64,000 bases of DNA from Phycisphaerales bacterium. GTDB taxonomy: Bacteria; Planctomycetota; Phycisphaerae; Phycisphaerales; SM1A02. A program made the position numbers and the translations under genes. A model generated the notes under the pieces. The model ran no database searches, was not told the origin of the DNA, and saw nothing but the letters and a program-made list of their open reading frames with translations. The stretch is from positions 62,001-126,000 of the forward strand of contig JASMLR010000005.1 in assembly GCA_030748575.1 (NCBI GenBank), in the 5' to 3' direction. Below, in pieces: positions 33,137 through 41,128 of the stretch. How positions within the stretch are numbered: the first letter of the stretch is position 1; each line of letters begins with the position of its first letter.

Positions 33137-33967
33137 TCAGCCCGTCCAGTCCACCGTCAGCCCATCCCAGGCCAGCGCCATCCCCTCGGGCAGGGCGTCA
33201 TCCACCTCCGCGTGCTTGATCTGGTGGGCCATGTGCACGAACCACGTCCGCCTCGCCCCTAACGCGTAGGCCTCTCGAATCGCCTCCTGGGTACTCAGAT
33301 GCGTGCCGTGCGGGCGTTCCCGCAGCATGTCCAGAAAGAGGGTCTCCAGGCCCCCGAGCCGCGCGCGGCTCGCCTCGGGAATCGTCGACACATCGGTACA
33401 CCAGGCCAATGGGAGCGGCCAGTCCGGGCCGTCATCGGCTTCGAACCGGAACCCCAGGATGGGGAGGTTTCCATGCATCAGCCGCAGCGGCTCCACGCGA
33501 AGGCCGAACAGTTCCACTGGCTCACCCGGCGAGAGCGTGTGTGGCTCGACGGCGGCAATGAAGGAGTCGTTCACATTGTGCTGAGGATGGAAGATGTGCC
33601 GGTAGACCCGGCTCAGGTGCTCAAGCGTGTGCGGCTCGGCCCAGATGTCGATGGGCGCCTGTTGGGCGATGTTGAACCGGCGAACCTCGTCGAGCCCGAA
33701 GGTGTGATCGACGTGGTTGTGCGTGAAGAAGATCCCATCGCAGCGGGTGATGCCGGCTCCGAGAACCTGCTGCCGAAGATCCGGCGAGGCGTCGATCAGG
33801 ATCGTCCGCGGCGCCCCTTCGGGATCGGTCCAGCAGACGGCGGCGCTGGTCCGAAGGCGGGTGTCCCGGGGATCGTCCGACGTGCACGTCTGGCAGTCGC
33901 AGCCAATCGCCGGCACGCCCGCGCTGGTGCCGGAGCCAAGTACGATGCAGCGAACATCCGTAATCAT
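33137..33967 (-). CDS. MBL-fold hydrolase, PhnP-like cyclic phosphodiesterase
   Basis: 276 residues. It starts with LGSGTSAGVPAIGCDCQTC, the cysteine-bearing loop of PhnP/beta-CASP-like phosphodiesterases, then FFTHNHVDHTFGLDEVR (metal site), MHGNLPILGFRF and CTDVSTIP. PhnP hydrolyses phosphoribosyl cyclic phosphate in phosphonate use, but no phn genes occur here, so the substrate may be another cyclic nucleotide or phosphodiester. Its ATG overlaps the thiE stop as ATGA, so it is coupled to thiamine phosphate synthase. Confidence 0.87.
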   Translation of the reverse strand: MITDVRCIVLGSGTSAGVPAIGCDCQTCTSDDPRDTRLRTSAAVCWTDPEGAPRTILIDASPDLRQQVLGAGITRCDGIFFTHNHVDHTFGLDEVRRFNIAQQAPIDIWAEPHTLEHLSRVYRHIFHPQHNVNDSFIAAVEPHTLSPGEPVELFGLRVEPLRLMHGNLPILGFRFEADDGPDWPLPLAWCTDVSTIPEASRARLGGLETLFLDMLRERPHGTHLSTQEAIREAYALGARRTWFVHMAHQIKHAEVDDALPEGMALAWDGLTVDWTG

Positions 33968-35004
33968 GCGACCGCCCCGAGGATGGCATCCAGACAGGCG
34001 CGAGCGGCCGCCTCCGGGTCTTCCGCGGCGGAGATGGCGGCCCCGACCGCGGCGCCGCAGCCACCGACCGATACGACCCCAGCCATCGACGCAGGCGTCA
34101 GCCCGCCGATCGCCAGATGTGGCAGCGGACCAATGCAGGGCAGCACCTCACGCAAGACATCCAGCCCGGCCGGTGACAGTTCGGGCTTCGTGGTACTGGC
34201 GCAGATCGGCCCGATCCCCACATAGTCGGCGCCGGCCTTCACAGCCGCCCTCGCCTCTGACGCCCCATGGGCCGTCGCGCCCAGCCACAGTCGTCGCCCG
34301 CACAGCCGCCGGGCCTGCGTGATCGGAAGATCTCCCTGCCCCAGGTGGGCACCGTCCGCGCCGGCAAGGAGGGCCACATCGACGCGGTCATTCACAATGA
34401 CGGCGACCCCGTGAGGATCACAGATGGACTTGGCGGCCCGAACCTGCTCAATCAGGGCCGCGTCGGGCACATCCTTCTCCCGGATCTGGATGGCGTCCAC
34501 GCCCCCGGCGATGGCGGCGGCAAGCGTGTCCTGCCAGTCCCGGCGGCATGCAGCCGCGGTCAGAAGCAGGCACAGCCGCCACTGCGGCGTCGGCGCGGCG
34601 CCGAGCCGGCGCTCAATGTCGGCCGCCAGGTCGTACGCGCGGTATCGCTGCGCCTCGATGGCGCACGCGGCCTCTGCCGCATCCAGCTTGGCAGCCTCCT
34701 CCAGCGTGCGCATCGCCTCACAGGCTCTGGTTCCCGCCGCGGCCGCCAGGTCGCCGGCCCCGCCACGGCCAGACTCCCCGCTGGTGCGGTGGGCGGTTCC
34801 CACATCGCCCGAGGTGTCCCGGCTCCAGATCATGGCCCGACCGGGCCAGAGGCCGCCGGCCGCCTCGCGGAGGTCGTGCCGAAGGTGCTTGCATGCGCCG
34901 CTCAATGCGGCGTCATTCAAGACGAACCGTGCCAGATCCTCCAGGGTTCGGAGGCCCTCCCCGGCCCGGTTGAGCGCAGCGTCCACCATTCGAGCAAGCG
35001 ACAT
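33964..35004 (-). CDS. thiE: Thiamine phosphate synthase with N-terminal extension domain
   Basis: Joins thiazole phosphate and HMP-pyrophosphate to thiamine phosphate. 346 residues. The C-terminal half (about 155-346) is the TIM-barrel ThiE domain: IQIREKD, VIVNDRVDVALLAGADGAHLGQ, GADYVGIGPI and AIGGLTP. The N-terminal half (AALNRAGEGLRTLEDLARFVL, then TRACEAMRTLEEAAK) is the helical extension known from cyanobacterial and some planctomycete ThiE proteins, of unclear role. A TACCAT box ends 6 nt before the ATG at 35004. It is coupled to the PhnP-like gene and divergent from leucyl aminopeptidase. Confidence 0.9.
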   Translation of the reverse strand: MSLARMVDAALNRAGEGLRTLEDLARFVLNDAALSGACKHLRHDLREAAGGLWPGRAMIWSRDTSGDVGTAHRTSGESGRGGAGDLAAAAGTRACEAMRTLEEAAKLDAAEAACAIEAQRYRAYDLAADIERRLGAAPTPQWRLCLLLTAAACRRDWQDTLAAAIAGGVDAIQIREKDVPDAALIEQVRAAKSICDPHGVAVIVNDRVDVALLAGADGAHLGQGDLPITQARRLCGRRLWLGATAHGASEARAAVKAGADYVGIGPICASTTKPELSPAGLDVLREVLPCIGPLPHLAIGGLTPASMAGVVSVGGCGAAVGAAISAAEDPEAAARACLDAILGAVA

Positions 35005-35010
35005 CTCGCC

Positions 35011-35016
35011 ATGGTA
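35011..35016 (-). promoter_or_regulatory. Leaderless-type -10 box (TACCAT) for thiE
   Basis: TACCAT ends 6 nt before the ATG at 35004. A leaderless message leaves no room for a TPP riboswitch. Confidence 0.5.
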
Positions 35017-35075
35017 GGCATTGCCCCGCAGCACATTGTGCGGCCACACCCCGTGTGTTGCCGATGCCCTGCAGC

Positions 35076-36554
35076 ATGTATCGAACCATCAGAACGGGCG
35101 CTCCCCGCCGCGCGGTCACCGTCGCGGCCATCACCGGGTCAGCCAAACGACTTCCCACATCGCTCCGAGCCCTTGATACGGCATGCGGCGGCGGACTTGA
35201 AGCGGCCCGAACTCGGCCGGGGTTCACCGGATCGGCCGGGGACATCTCGGTGGGAAGTGACACGGCCATCCTGGTGGGTCTGGGCGACGCCACGCCGACC
35301 GCCGCCAGCCTTCGCGTGCTTGGCGCACGGCTCGTTCGCGTCCTGCACACCATGGGCGCCTCCGCCGCCCGCATCGAGGTTGCCGCCCACCTGCCCGGAC
35401 CACTGGGCAAGCGGCCGGCAGCAGCCACGCAGGCGATCGCTGAGGGCATGGTGCTTGCCAACTGGCGGCAGGAGACCTGGCGAGGGGCCGCGGCCAAAGG
35501 TGACCCCGCCAAAGGCACGCTGCTGCTCACCGCCGGAACCGGCGCCGCCCGCGGCGGACTCCGCCGGGGGTGCCTGCTTGCCGAGGGCTCCAACGAAGCG
35601 CGGCGGCTGGGATCAACGCCTCCCAACATCGCCACGCCGGCCTGGATCGCCCGGCAGGCCCGAAGCCTTGCCAAACGGTCCGGCATGAAGTGCACCGTCA
35701 TCTCGGCGGCGAAGGCTCGAGATCTGGGCATGGGGGGGCTCACTGCGGTGGGCATGGGCTCGGCGAACGCGCCTTGTCTGGTGCACCTCACCTGGAAGCC
35801 GGATTCAGCCAGGCCCGGAGGCGAACGACTTGCCCTGGTGGGCAAGACCATCACCTATGACACCGGCGGGTACTCGCTGAAAATTTCCAACGGCATGAAG
35901 GGCATGAAGTATGACATGTGCGGGGGGGCCGCCGTGCTCGGCGCCATGCAGGCCATTGCCGCGATGAAGTTGCCCGTCGAGGTGCACGCCGTGCTTCCGT
36001 GCGCCGAGAACATGGTGTCAGAACGCGCCTATCGGCCGGATGACATCATCACCATGTACAACGGTGTGACGGTGGAGGTGACCAACACCGACGCCGAAGG
36101 TCGGCTGGTGCTCGCCGACGCGCTGGCGTGGACGTGCAAGACCATCAAACCCACTCGGATCATCGATATGGCGACCCTGACCGGCGGCGTGGTGGTGGCG
36201 CTGGGGGAATGGTGCGCCGGGATCTGGTCGCGGGCCGCTGACTTCAGGCGACTCATTGAGTCCACCGGTGACGACTGCGGAGAGCAGGTCTGGCGGCTTC
36301 CCCTGTGGAAGGAACATCGCGAGTTCATGCGGGCCAACCACGCCGACATCTGGAACAGCGGGCCCAAGCGGGATGGGCACCCCATTCAGGGCGCTGCCTT
36401 CCTCTCGTACTTCGTCGATCCTGAGACGCCCTGGGCGCACATCGATATTGCCGGGCCGGCCACAACCGATACAGCGTCTGATCTCCACGAGCCCGGACCG
36501 ACCGGCTTTGGGGCTCGGTTGCTCGCAGAAGTGGCTTCCGGTCTGGCTCGCTGA
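35076..36554 (+). CDS. Leucyl aminopeptidase family protein (peptidase M17)
   Basis: Cytosolic two-metal aminopeptidase releasing N-terminal residues. About 492 residues. The M17 signature NTDAEGRL is intact, together with LVGKTITYDTGGYSLK (metal lysine and aspartate) and an arginine/glutamate-rich loop. The N-terminal domain is weakly conserved, as usual. The start is uncertain: in-frame ATGs at 35064 and 35076, none with a clear Shine-Dalgarno or TAnnnT box. It is convergent with the phosphatase gene, 10 bp apart. Confidence 0.9.
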   Translation: MYRTIRTGAPRRAVTVAAITGSAKRLPTSLRALDTACGGGLEAARTRPGFTGSAGDISVGSDTAILVGLGDATPTAASLRVLGARLVRVLHTMGASAARIEVAAHLPGPLGKRPAAATQAIAEGMVLANWRQETWRGAAAKGDPAKGTLLLTAGTGAARGGLRRGCLLAEGSNEARRLGSTPPNIATPAWIARQARSLAKRSGMKCTVISAAKARDLGMGGLTAVGMGSANAPCLVHLTWKPDSARPGGERLALVGKTITYDTGGYSLKISNGMKGMKYDMCGGAAVLGAMQAIAAMKLPVEVHAVLPCAENMVSERAYRPDDIITMYNGVTVEVTNTDAEGRLVLADALAWTCKTIKPTRIIDMATLTGGVVVALGEWCAGIWSRAADFRRLIESTGDDCGEQVWRLPLWKEHREFMRANHADIWNSGPKRDGHPIQGAAFLSYFVDPETPWAHIDIAGPATTDTASDLHEPGPTGFGARLLAEVASGLAR

Positions 36555-36564
36555 AACGCCCCCC

Positions 36565-37011
36565 TCAGGCGGGTGCCAGCAACGCATCCACCCGGGCAGG
36601 GATGATCCGCTGAAATTGAGCCGCGACCTCGTCGTAGGTCGCCTGCCCCATCCCGATCGGGTCCGGAATGTCCCCATCCGGATCGAGCAGATGCATGCGA
36701 GCGGCCGACTCCGCATCATCCGCGACCAGCTTTCGCGTGGTGGCCAGATGAGATGCCGTCATACAGAGCACCAGATCGGCCTTCTTGAGCATGTCAGGCG
36801 TGACCGAGGTGGAGCGGCCATCGTGCTGGATCTGTAGCCGATGCAGCGCCTCAACGGTCTCGGCGGTGGGGGGGAGCCCATCAAAGGTGGCCACACCAGC
36901 CGAACCGAAGAAGAGATCGGCGGCTTCACCCGCATAATGGGATCGCGCAATCGCCTCCGCCATGGGGCTTCGGCAAGTGTTTCCCGTGCAAATGAAGAGA
37001 ATGGTCCGCAC
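36565..37011 (-). CDS. Low-molecular-weight protein phosphatase
   Basis: 148 residues. The active-site loop is CTGNTCRS at residues 8-15 (CX5R), and the general-acid aspartate is in DPDGDIPDPIG. Such enzymes remove phosphate from tyrosine or arginine residues of proteins. The GTG at 37011 is chosen because it gives the family N-terminus (VRTILFICTGN) and because a TATGAT box ends 6 nt before it. The upstream in-frame extension has no homology. There is no tyrosine-kinase partner nearby. Confidence 0.9.
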   Translation of the reverse strand: MRTILFICTGNTCRSPMAEAIARSHYAGEAADLFFGSAGVATFDGLPPTAETVEALHRLQIQHDGRSTSVTPDMLKKADLVLCMTASHLATTRKLVADDAESAARMHLLDPDGDIPDPIGMGQATYDEVAAQFQRIIPARVDALLAPA

Positions 37012-37017
37012 ACGCCC

Positions 37018-37023
37018 ATCATA
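37018..37023 (-). promoter_or_regulatory. Leaderless-type -10 box (TATGAT) for LMW phosphatase
   Basis: TATGAT ends 6 nt before the GTG start at 37011, so a leaderless message would begin with GTG. Confidence 0.5.
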
Positions 37024-37108
37024 TGGAATCTGAGCGGGTCGGCCGTTGGGACTTGCACCAGCGGGCAGGATCGGATTGAATGCGCGACGAACCAGAGGAG
37101 GATCACTG

Positions 37109-37681
37109 GTGGAGTTCATACCTGCCGGCGAAGCAGCCGGAGTGATTGCGGACCACGGCCTTGAGTCCGAATCACCAGACGAGGACCATATCTATCTGCG
37201 CATGCGCGATGGAGACACGGTCCAGCACCATCATGTCGCGATCGCAGGCACGTCCTGCTCACCCCGCGAGGGTGCCGCGGTCCATGAGATCGCGAACGAC
37301 AAACTCGCGGATGTCGTTGACCATCTGATGCACAAGTTGCACCACTCGCAGATTCTGCTCATTCCGGTCGGGAAGTGGCGGAGCGTGTTTGATGTCGTTG
37401 CATTCAGCCTCGCGGCCAACGAGGAGTGGCAACGAATCGACGCGGCAGCAACCGTCGAGCTCAACTCGCGCGATCCATTGCTCGCCGATGCAGGAGACTT
37501 GCACCTGCTCTGCGATCTCGCCAAGGCTCTTCTGGCGGATTCAGAAAAGCCGGACCAGGGGCTCATGCTCATTTCGGTCGGCCAGCCCGTCGTTATGGAG
37601 ATCGTGCCGACCGGCGGCGTCCGACTCAGTTTCGGCAATCAGGCAATCGCCGATGAACTCGCCGAAGCCTACGCGTCCTGA
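37109..37681 (+). CDS. Unrecognised protein
   Basis: 190 residues, acidic, with no signal peptide and no known motif. The GTG at 37109 is preferred because AGAGGAGG lies 7 nt upstream, the strongest ribosome site in the area. Visible segments are a histidine-rich stretch (VQHHHVAIAG, then DHLMHKLHHSQ) and a hydrophobic ILLIPVG, followed by an alpha/beta C-terminal half with LMLISVGQPVVMEI. It is the first of a run of plus-strand genes through 39787. No function is proposed. Confidence 0.65.
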   Translation: MEFIPAGEAAGVIADHGLESESPDEDHIYLRMRDGDTVQHHHVAIAGTSCSPREGAAVHEIANDKLADVVDHLMHKLHHSQILLIPVGKWRSVFDVVAFSLAANEEWQRIDAAATVELNSRDPLLADAGDLHLLCDLAKALLADSEKPDQGLMLISVGQPVVMEIVPTGGVRLSFGNQAIADELAEAYAS

Positions 37682-37704
37682 GCACTCTCTCGAAAGACCA
37701 CGAC

Positions 37705-38361
37705 ATGCCACCGAGCGGACGAACAAAAGCCATTCAGGATCTGGTCGACCGGGGCACCGACGCCCTCGGGCGGTCCGCCTGGTTTGAGTCTGAACGTGTG
37801 CTCGATCGCGCCCTCTCGATGAGCAGTGGACGGCACGACTACACCGGCATGGCGGAGATCATCGATCTGCTCGCGACCGCACGGGCTGGTATTCGCAAGG
37901 AGGCCCTCGCCTCCCGGGCCGCGATCCGAATCATTGATGATGTCGTGTCGGACACCATGGACCTGGAACGCGGCCGCTACCTCGTGCAGCCGCCGCTCGT
38001 GGGCGCGGATGCCCGGCGATTGCGGCTCCTGGCTGTGGCCAGAGAGGTGCCTGCCATCGCGCTGTGCCGGGAGCCCACGACGCAGGTAGGTCTGATCCCC
38101 ATCGTGGCGATCGGGCCACTGGGCGCCGTTCGCACGCGTGTTGCGGCGCCAGAGGACGCGTCTCGACCGACGGCCGGTTGGTTTCGTGATGCGCTGCTGA
38201 AACTTGGTGATGCCGCGGCAGAGCGTATTGATCCTGCCATGGATCCCGAGCGAAGGCTGGATGCGTTGATCGGACTGCTCGACACCGTGCCGGAAGACGA
38301 CGGCCTGCACAGAACTGCGATCGAAACCTGCCACGAAGCTGCGGCGGCGATCAATTCATAG
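37705..38361 (+). CDS. Unrecognised cytoplasmic protein
   Basis: 218 residues, mostly helical, with no known domain. It begins MPPSGRTKAIQDLVDRGTDALG and contains ALSMSSGRHDYTGMAEIIDL, a possible TPR-like or docking helix pair, then YLVQPPLVGADARRLRL and repeated valine-rich beta strands. It lies 23 nt after the previous gene, without a clear ribosome site, so it is probably co-transcribed. It might be a partner or regulator of the membrane protein encoded next. Confidence 0.6.
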   Translation: MPPSGRTKAIQDLVDRGTDALGRSAWFESERVLDRALSMSSGRHDYTGMAEIIDLLATARAGIRKEALASRAAIRIIDDVVSDTMDLERGRYLVQPPLVGADARRLRLLAVAREVPAIALCREPTTQVGLIPIVAIGPLGAVRTRVAAPEDASRPTAGWFRDALLKLGDAAAERIDPAMDPERRLDALIGLLDTVPEDDGLHRTAIETCHEAAAAINS

Positions 38362-38370
38362 GATGCTGGC

Positions 38371-39354
38371 ATGAGCGAAGACGGGCAAGACACCTCAGCA
38401 CCCGAATCAGACATCGTCGCCAGGCTGGCGCCGTCATTTCTGATTCGCAGCCTGATCGTTGCCATCGTGTGCCTGGTGCTCGGTCTCTGGGGCGTGTGGG
38501 ACTATGTCGAGGTGATTCCGACCCAGGAGCGGAACTTTGCCCGGGCTGAAGTGGCTCGCGTCTTTCTGCGTGTCGCCGAGCCCATTCTGAACGGAGAGGA
38601 CGCCACCAGCCCGGAACTGGTCGACGAGTTCCTCCTGAAAGTGCTTGATGATCTGGAGATCGAGGGCGGCCCGTCTGTGGCGGCCGACATCGCAGGCCTC
38701 CGCGCGTCGGTGTCTTCCGGCGGGCGGGCCGCCATTGACCGTATGTCCGCGTTGGTGACCGACCGCATTCTCCCTGAGGCGGTGGCCAAGGTCGCCGCCG
38801 ACGATGGCGGAACAGACCGCGGCAAGTGGTTTTCGGCGGACCTCATCATGATCAATGCAGTGCGTTCACCAACGTCCGGCCTGGGTGACCCGAGCGGCCT
38901 GCTCAAAGAGGCGAAGGTGACCGCAGACGGCCTTCTGGCGGCCTATGGCGAAGTGCAACAGCCCTCCGCCTATGACCGGCCGGTGCAGTGGCTCTTCATT
39001 CTGTGCCTGCCGTTCGTGCCGTGGTACCTCTGGCAGGTCGTGTCCAATCGTCGACGACGGTTCGTGCTTCGGGACAACGGCGTGTTGGAGCTTCCCGGCA
39101 ACGAGGTGTGGTCGCCGGAGGACCTCGCGGATATCGACATGAGTCGGTGGATGCGGACGAGCAAGGCGTGGGTCGTCCATACCGATGGACACCGCGTGCT
39201 CCTGGACGACTACGTGTTCAAGGGGATCTTTCGGATCGTCGGCACGATTGCCGCCGAGAAGTATCCTGAGGAGTGGACCGTGGAAGCCAAGGTGATCAAG
39301 AAGGGCGGCGGGGACGCGGACACCACCACCGATGACGGACCCGAATCCACCTGA
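38371..39354 (+). CDS. Membrane protein, unrecognised
   Basis: 327 residues. A transmembrane segment near the N-terminus (LIRSLIVAIVCLVLGLWGVW, about 25-45), a soluble helical domain of about 150 residues, a second transmembrane segment near residue 205 (LFILCLPFVPWYLWQVV), then a basic RRRR stretch and a soluble C-terminal domain with beta strands (FVLRDNGVLELPGNEVW). AGGA lies before the ATG. The C-terminal part looks like a small PH-like or cyclophilin-free beta domain. Function unknown. Confidence 0.6.
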   Translation: MSEDGQDTSAPESDIVARLAPSFLIRSLIVAIVCLVLGLWGVWDYVEVIPTQERNFARAEVARVFLRVAEPILNGEDATSPELVDEFLLKVLDDLEIEGGPSVAADIAGLRASVSSGGRAAIDRMSALVTDRILPEAVAKVAADDGGTDRGKWFSADLIMINAVRSPTSGLGDPSGLLKEAKVTADGLLAAYGEVQQPSAYDRPVQWLFILCLPFVPWYLWQVVSNRRRRFVLRDNGVLELPGNEVWSPEDLADIDMSRWMRTSKAWVVHTDGHRVLLDDYVFKGIFRIVGTIAAEKYPEEWTVEAKVIKKGGGDADTTTDDGPEST

Positions 39355-39391
39355 AACCAGCCCCCCTCGACTCCCAAAAAGGGGTGTCGAT

Positions 39392-39787
39392 ATGCCCCAC
39401 GCCGCCCCCCAACCCGCGCCACACCGCCATCTGCTGCCCAACGGACGCCTTCACGAGCCCGGCGTCCCGGAAGCCGATGCCCGCACAGCGAGCCTCTGCC
39501 ACGTCTTTGTGGCACTGGGCGCCATGAGTGGTTTCATGTTCATCGCCACCGTCGTGCTCTGGCTGAGTGGCCGGGCCAACAGCCCCTTTATTGATGACCA
39601 TGGCCGCGAGGCGTGCAACTTCGCCATCTCGATGACCCTGTGGTCGATTGTGCTGGCCGTGTCGATCGTTGGACTGGCGTTCGCGTGGATTCCATGGCTC
39701 TTCATGATCATCATGGCCATTCGATCGGCCGTGCTCGCGTCGAAGCGGGAGTACGTGCGATATCCCATGACCCTGCGAATTCTGTAG
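39392..39787 (+). CDS. DUF4870-type small membrane protein
   Basis: 131 residues with three hydrophobic segments. The pattern FIDDHGREACNFAISMTLWS after a first transmembrane helix is typical of DUF4870 proteins, which are small integral membrane proteins of unknown role. The start at 39392 (AAGGGGTG upstream) is preferred over an ATG at 39332 that overlaps the previous gene and has no ribosome site. It precedes the LptB-like gene but is separated from it by a promoter-like box. Confidence 0.75.
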   Translation: MPHAAPQPAPHRHLLPNGRLHEPGVPEADARTASLCHVFVALGAMSGFMFIATVVLWLSGRANSPFIDDHGREACNFAISMTLWSIVLAVSIVGLAFAWIPWLFMIIMAIRSAVLASKREYVRYPMTLRIL

Positions 39788-39805
39788 CCCGGGCCGAGCG
39801 ACGGC

Positions 39806-39811
39806 TACCAT
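39806..39811 (+). promoter_or_regulatory. Leaderless-type -10 box (TACCAT) for LptB-like gene
   Basis: TACCAT ends exactly 7 nt before the ATG at 39819, only 18 nt after the stop of the DUF4870 gene. Confidence 0.5.
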
Positions 39812-39818
39812 TGCCGCC

Positions 39819-40553
39819 ATGCCGCTGCTCGAAGCCCAGGATCTGGTCAAGTCCTACACCGGTCGACGTGTCGTCGACGGCGTTTCGTTCCATGTCAATC
39901 GTGGCGAGATCGTCGGCCTGCTGGGCCGTAATGGAGCGGGGAAGACGACGTCGTTTCGGATGGTGATCGGCATGATCACGCCGGAGGGTGGCACCGTCAG
40001 ATTCGACGGCCGAGACGTCACCCGCGATCCGATGTACAGGCACGCGCGGCTGGGCATGGGCTACCTGAGCCAGGAACCGAGCGTGTTCCAACGGATGAGC
40101 GTTCGCGACAACCTGATGGCCATCCTTGAAACGCGTGACCTCTCGCGGGAAGCGCAGGCTGATCGGTGCGATGCGTTGATGGCCCAGTTTGGCCTTGAGC
40201 ACAAGGCGGCGGAGACCGCTCGAACGTGTTCGGGGGGCGAACGCCGGCGGCTGGAGATTGCTCGGGCCATGATCACCGAGCCAACGCTCTTGCTTCTTGA
40301 TGAGCCCTTTGCTGCGGTCGACCCTCACACTGTTGAGGAGTTGCAGACCGAAGTTTCGAAGCTGCGTGACGCAGGCATTTCCATTCTTGTCACGGATCAC
40401 AACGTGCAGCAGACGCTCCGAATCTGCGATCGCGCCTACATCATCCACCACGGCACAAATCTCCGTGACGGCGATCCGAAGTCGATCATCAACGATGAGG
40501 CCGTCCGTGAGGCCTATCTGGCGTCCACATTCCGTGGTGATGAGTTCGATTGA
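39819..40553 (+). CDS. LPS export ABC transporter ATP-binding protein (LptB-like)
   Basis: 244 residues, an ABC ATPase. Walker A is GRNGAGKTT, the signature CSGGERRRLEIARA, Walker B LLLLDEPFAAVD and the switch histidine TDHNVQQTL, an arrangement specific to LptB-like ATPases (DHNVQ). LptB drives lipopolysaccharide transport across the envelope with LptFG. No lptA, lptC or permease gene is adjacent, so it may work with proteins encoded elsewhere. A leaderless-type promoter precedes it. Confidence 0.87.
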   Translation: MPLLEAQDLVKSYTGRRVVDGVSFHVNRGEIVGLLGRNGAGKTTSFRMVIGMITPEGGTVRFDGRDVTRDPMYRHARLGMGYLSQEPSVFQRMSVRDNLMAILETRDLSREAQADRCDALMAQFGLEHKAAETARTCSGGERRRLEIARAMITEPTLLLLDEPFAAVDPHTVEELQTEVSKLRDAGISILVTDHNVQQTLRICDRAYIIHHGTNLRDGDPKSIINDEAVREAYLASTFRGDEFD

Positions 40554-40565
40554 GGCACCGCTGAG

Positions 40566-40571
40566 TATGCT
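40566..40571 (+). promoter_or_regulatory. Possible -10 box (TATGCT) for PEGA lipoprotein
   Basis: TATGCT ends 10 nt before the ATG at 40582, implying a leader of about 3 nt; it also contains the alternative ATG at 40567. Confidence 0.35.
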
Positions 40572-40581
40572 GCGACACACC

Positions 40582-41040
40582 ATGCACCGCCTCCTGCCCC
40601 TGATTCTGGTTGCCGCCTCGCTGGCATCGACCGGGTGCGTCCGCCGGACCATCCGCATTACCAGCGAGCCGCCCGGCGCACTGGTGTGGCTCAACCACCG
40701 TGAAGTCGGACGAACGCCCGTCGAGGTCGAGTTCACCCACTACGGCACCTATGACCTGCTCTTGAAGAAGAACGGGTTCGAGCCCCTGATCGGGGCCATG
40801 CCGACCGGGTACAGCGTGCACGGCACACCTGGCATCGATCTGGCCCTGGAAGTGCTCCCGGTCCACACCCACGACCTTGTGGAGTGGCATATCGACATGG
40901 TTCCGCGAGACAACAACCACGCTGCCCTGCTGGATCGCGCAGCGGCGCTCCGCGCAGAGGCGGGGGGACACAATCCTGAGGCCATGGCTGCAGCCGGGAA
41001 CGCTCCGGAGGCCGATGCAACCACGCCACAGGCGGACTGA
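40582..41040 (+). CDS. PEGA-domain lipoprotein
   Basis: 152 residues. The signal MHRLLPLILVAASLASTGC has its lipidated cysteine at residue 19. The first domain is a PEGA repeat (TIRITSEPPGALVWLNHREVG, then RTPVEVEFTHYGTYDLLLKKNG), a small beta module of outer-membrane and surface proteins. The remainder is Ala-rich and charged. The ATG at 40582 is preferred because of a TATGCT box 10 nt upstream; an ATG at 40567 is also in frame. It is followed by another secreted protein. Confidence 0.75.
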   Translation: MHRLLPLILVAASLASTGCVRRTIRITSEPPGALVWLNHREVGRTPVEVEFTHYGTYDLLLKKNGFEPLIGAMPTGYSVHGTPGIDLALEVLPVHTHDLVEWHIDMVPRDNNHAALLDRAAALRAEAGGHNPEAMAAAGNAPEADATTPQAD

Positions 41041-41128
41041 ACAACGACACGGATTCGACTGGAAGTCACAACAGTCGCTCCGTAGCCTTCGGGGACGGGC
41101 CCGGATCGGGCCCCGAGAGGACTCGGGC

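Noticed and set aside
34267-35688. 473-codon plus-strand open frame
   Set aside because: It overlaps the 3' half of thiE antisense and the start of leucyl aminopeptidase in another frame; proline- and arginine-rich with no motif.
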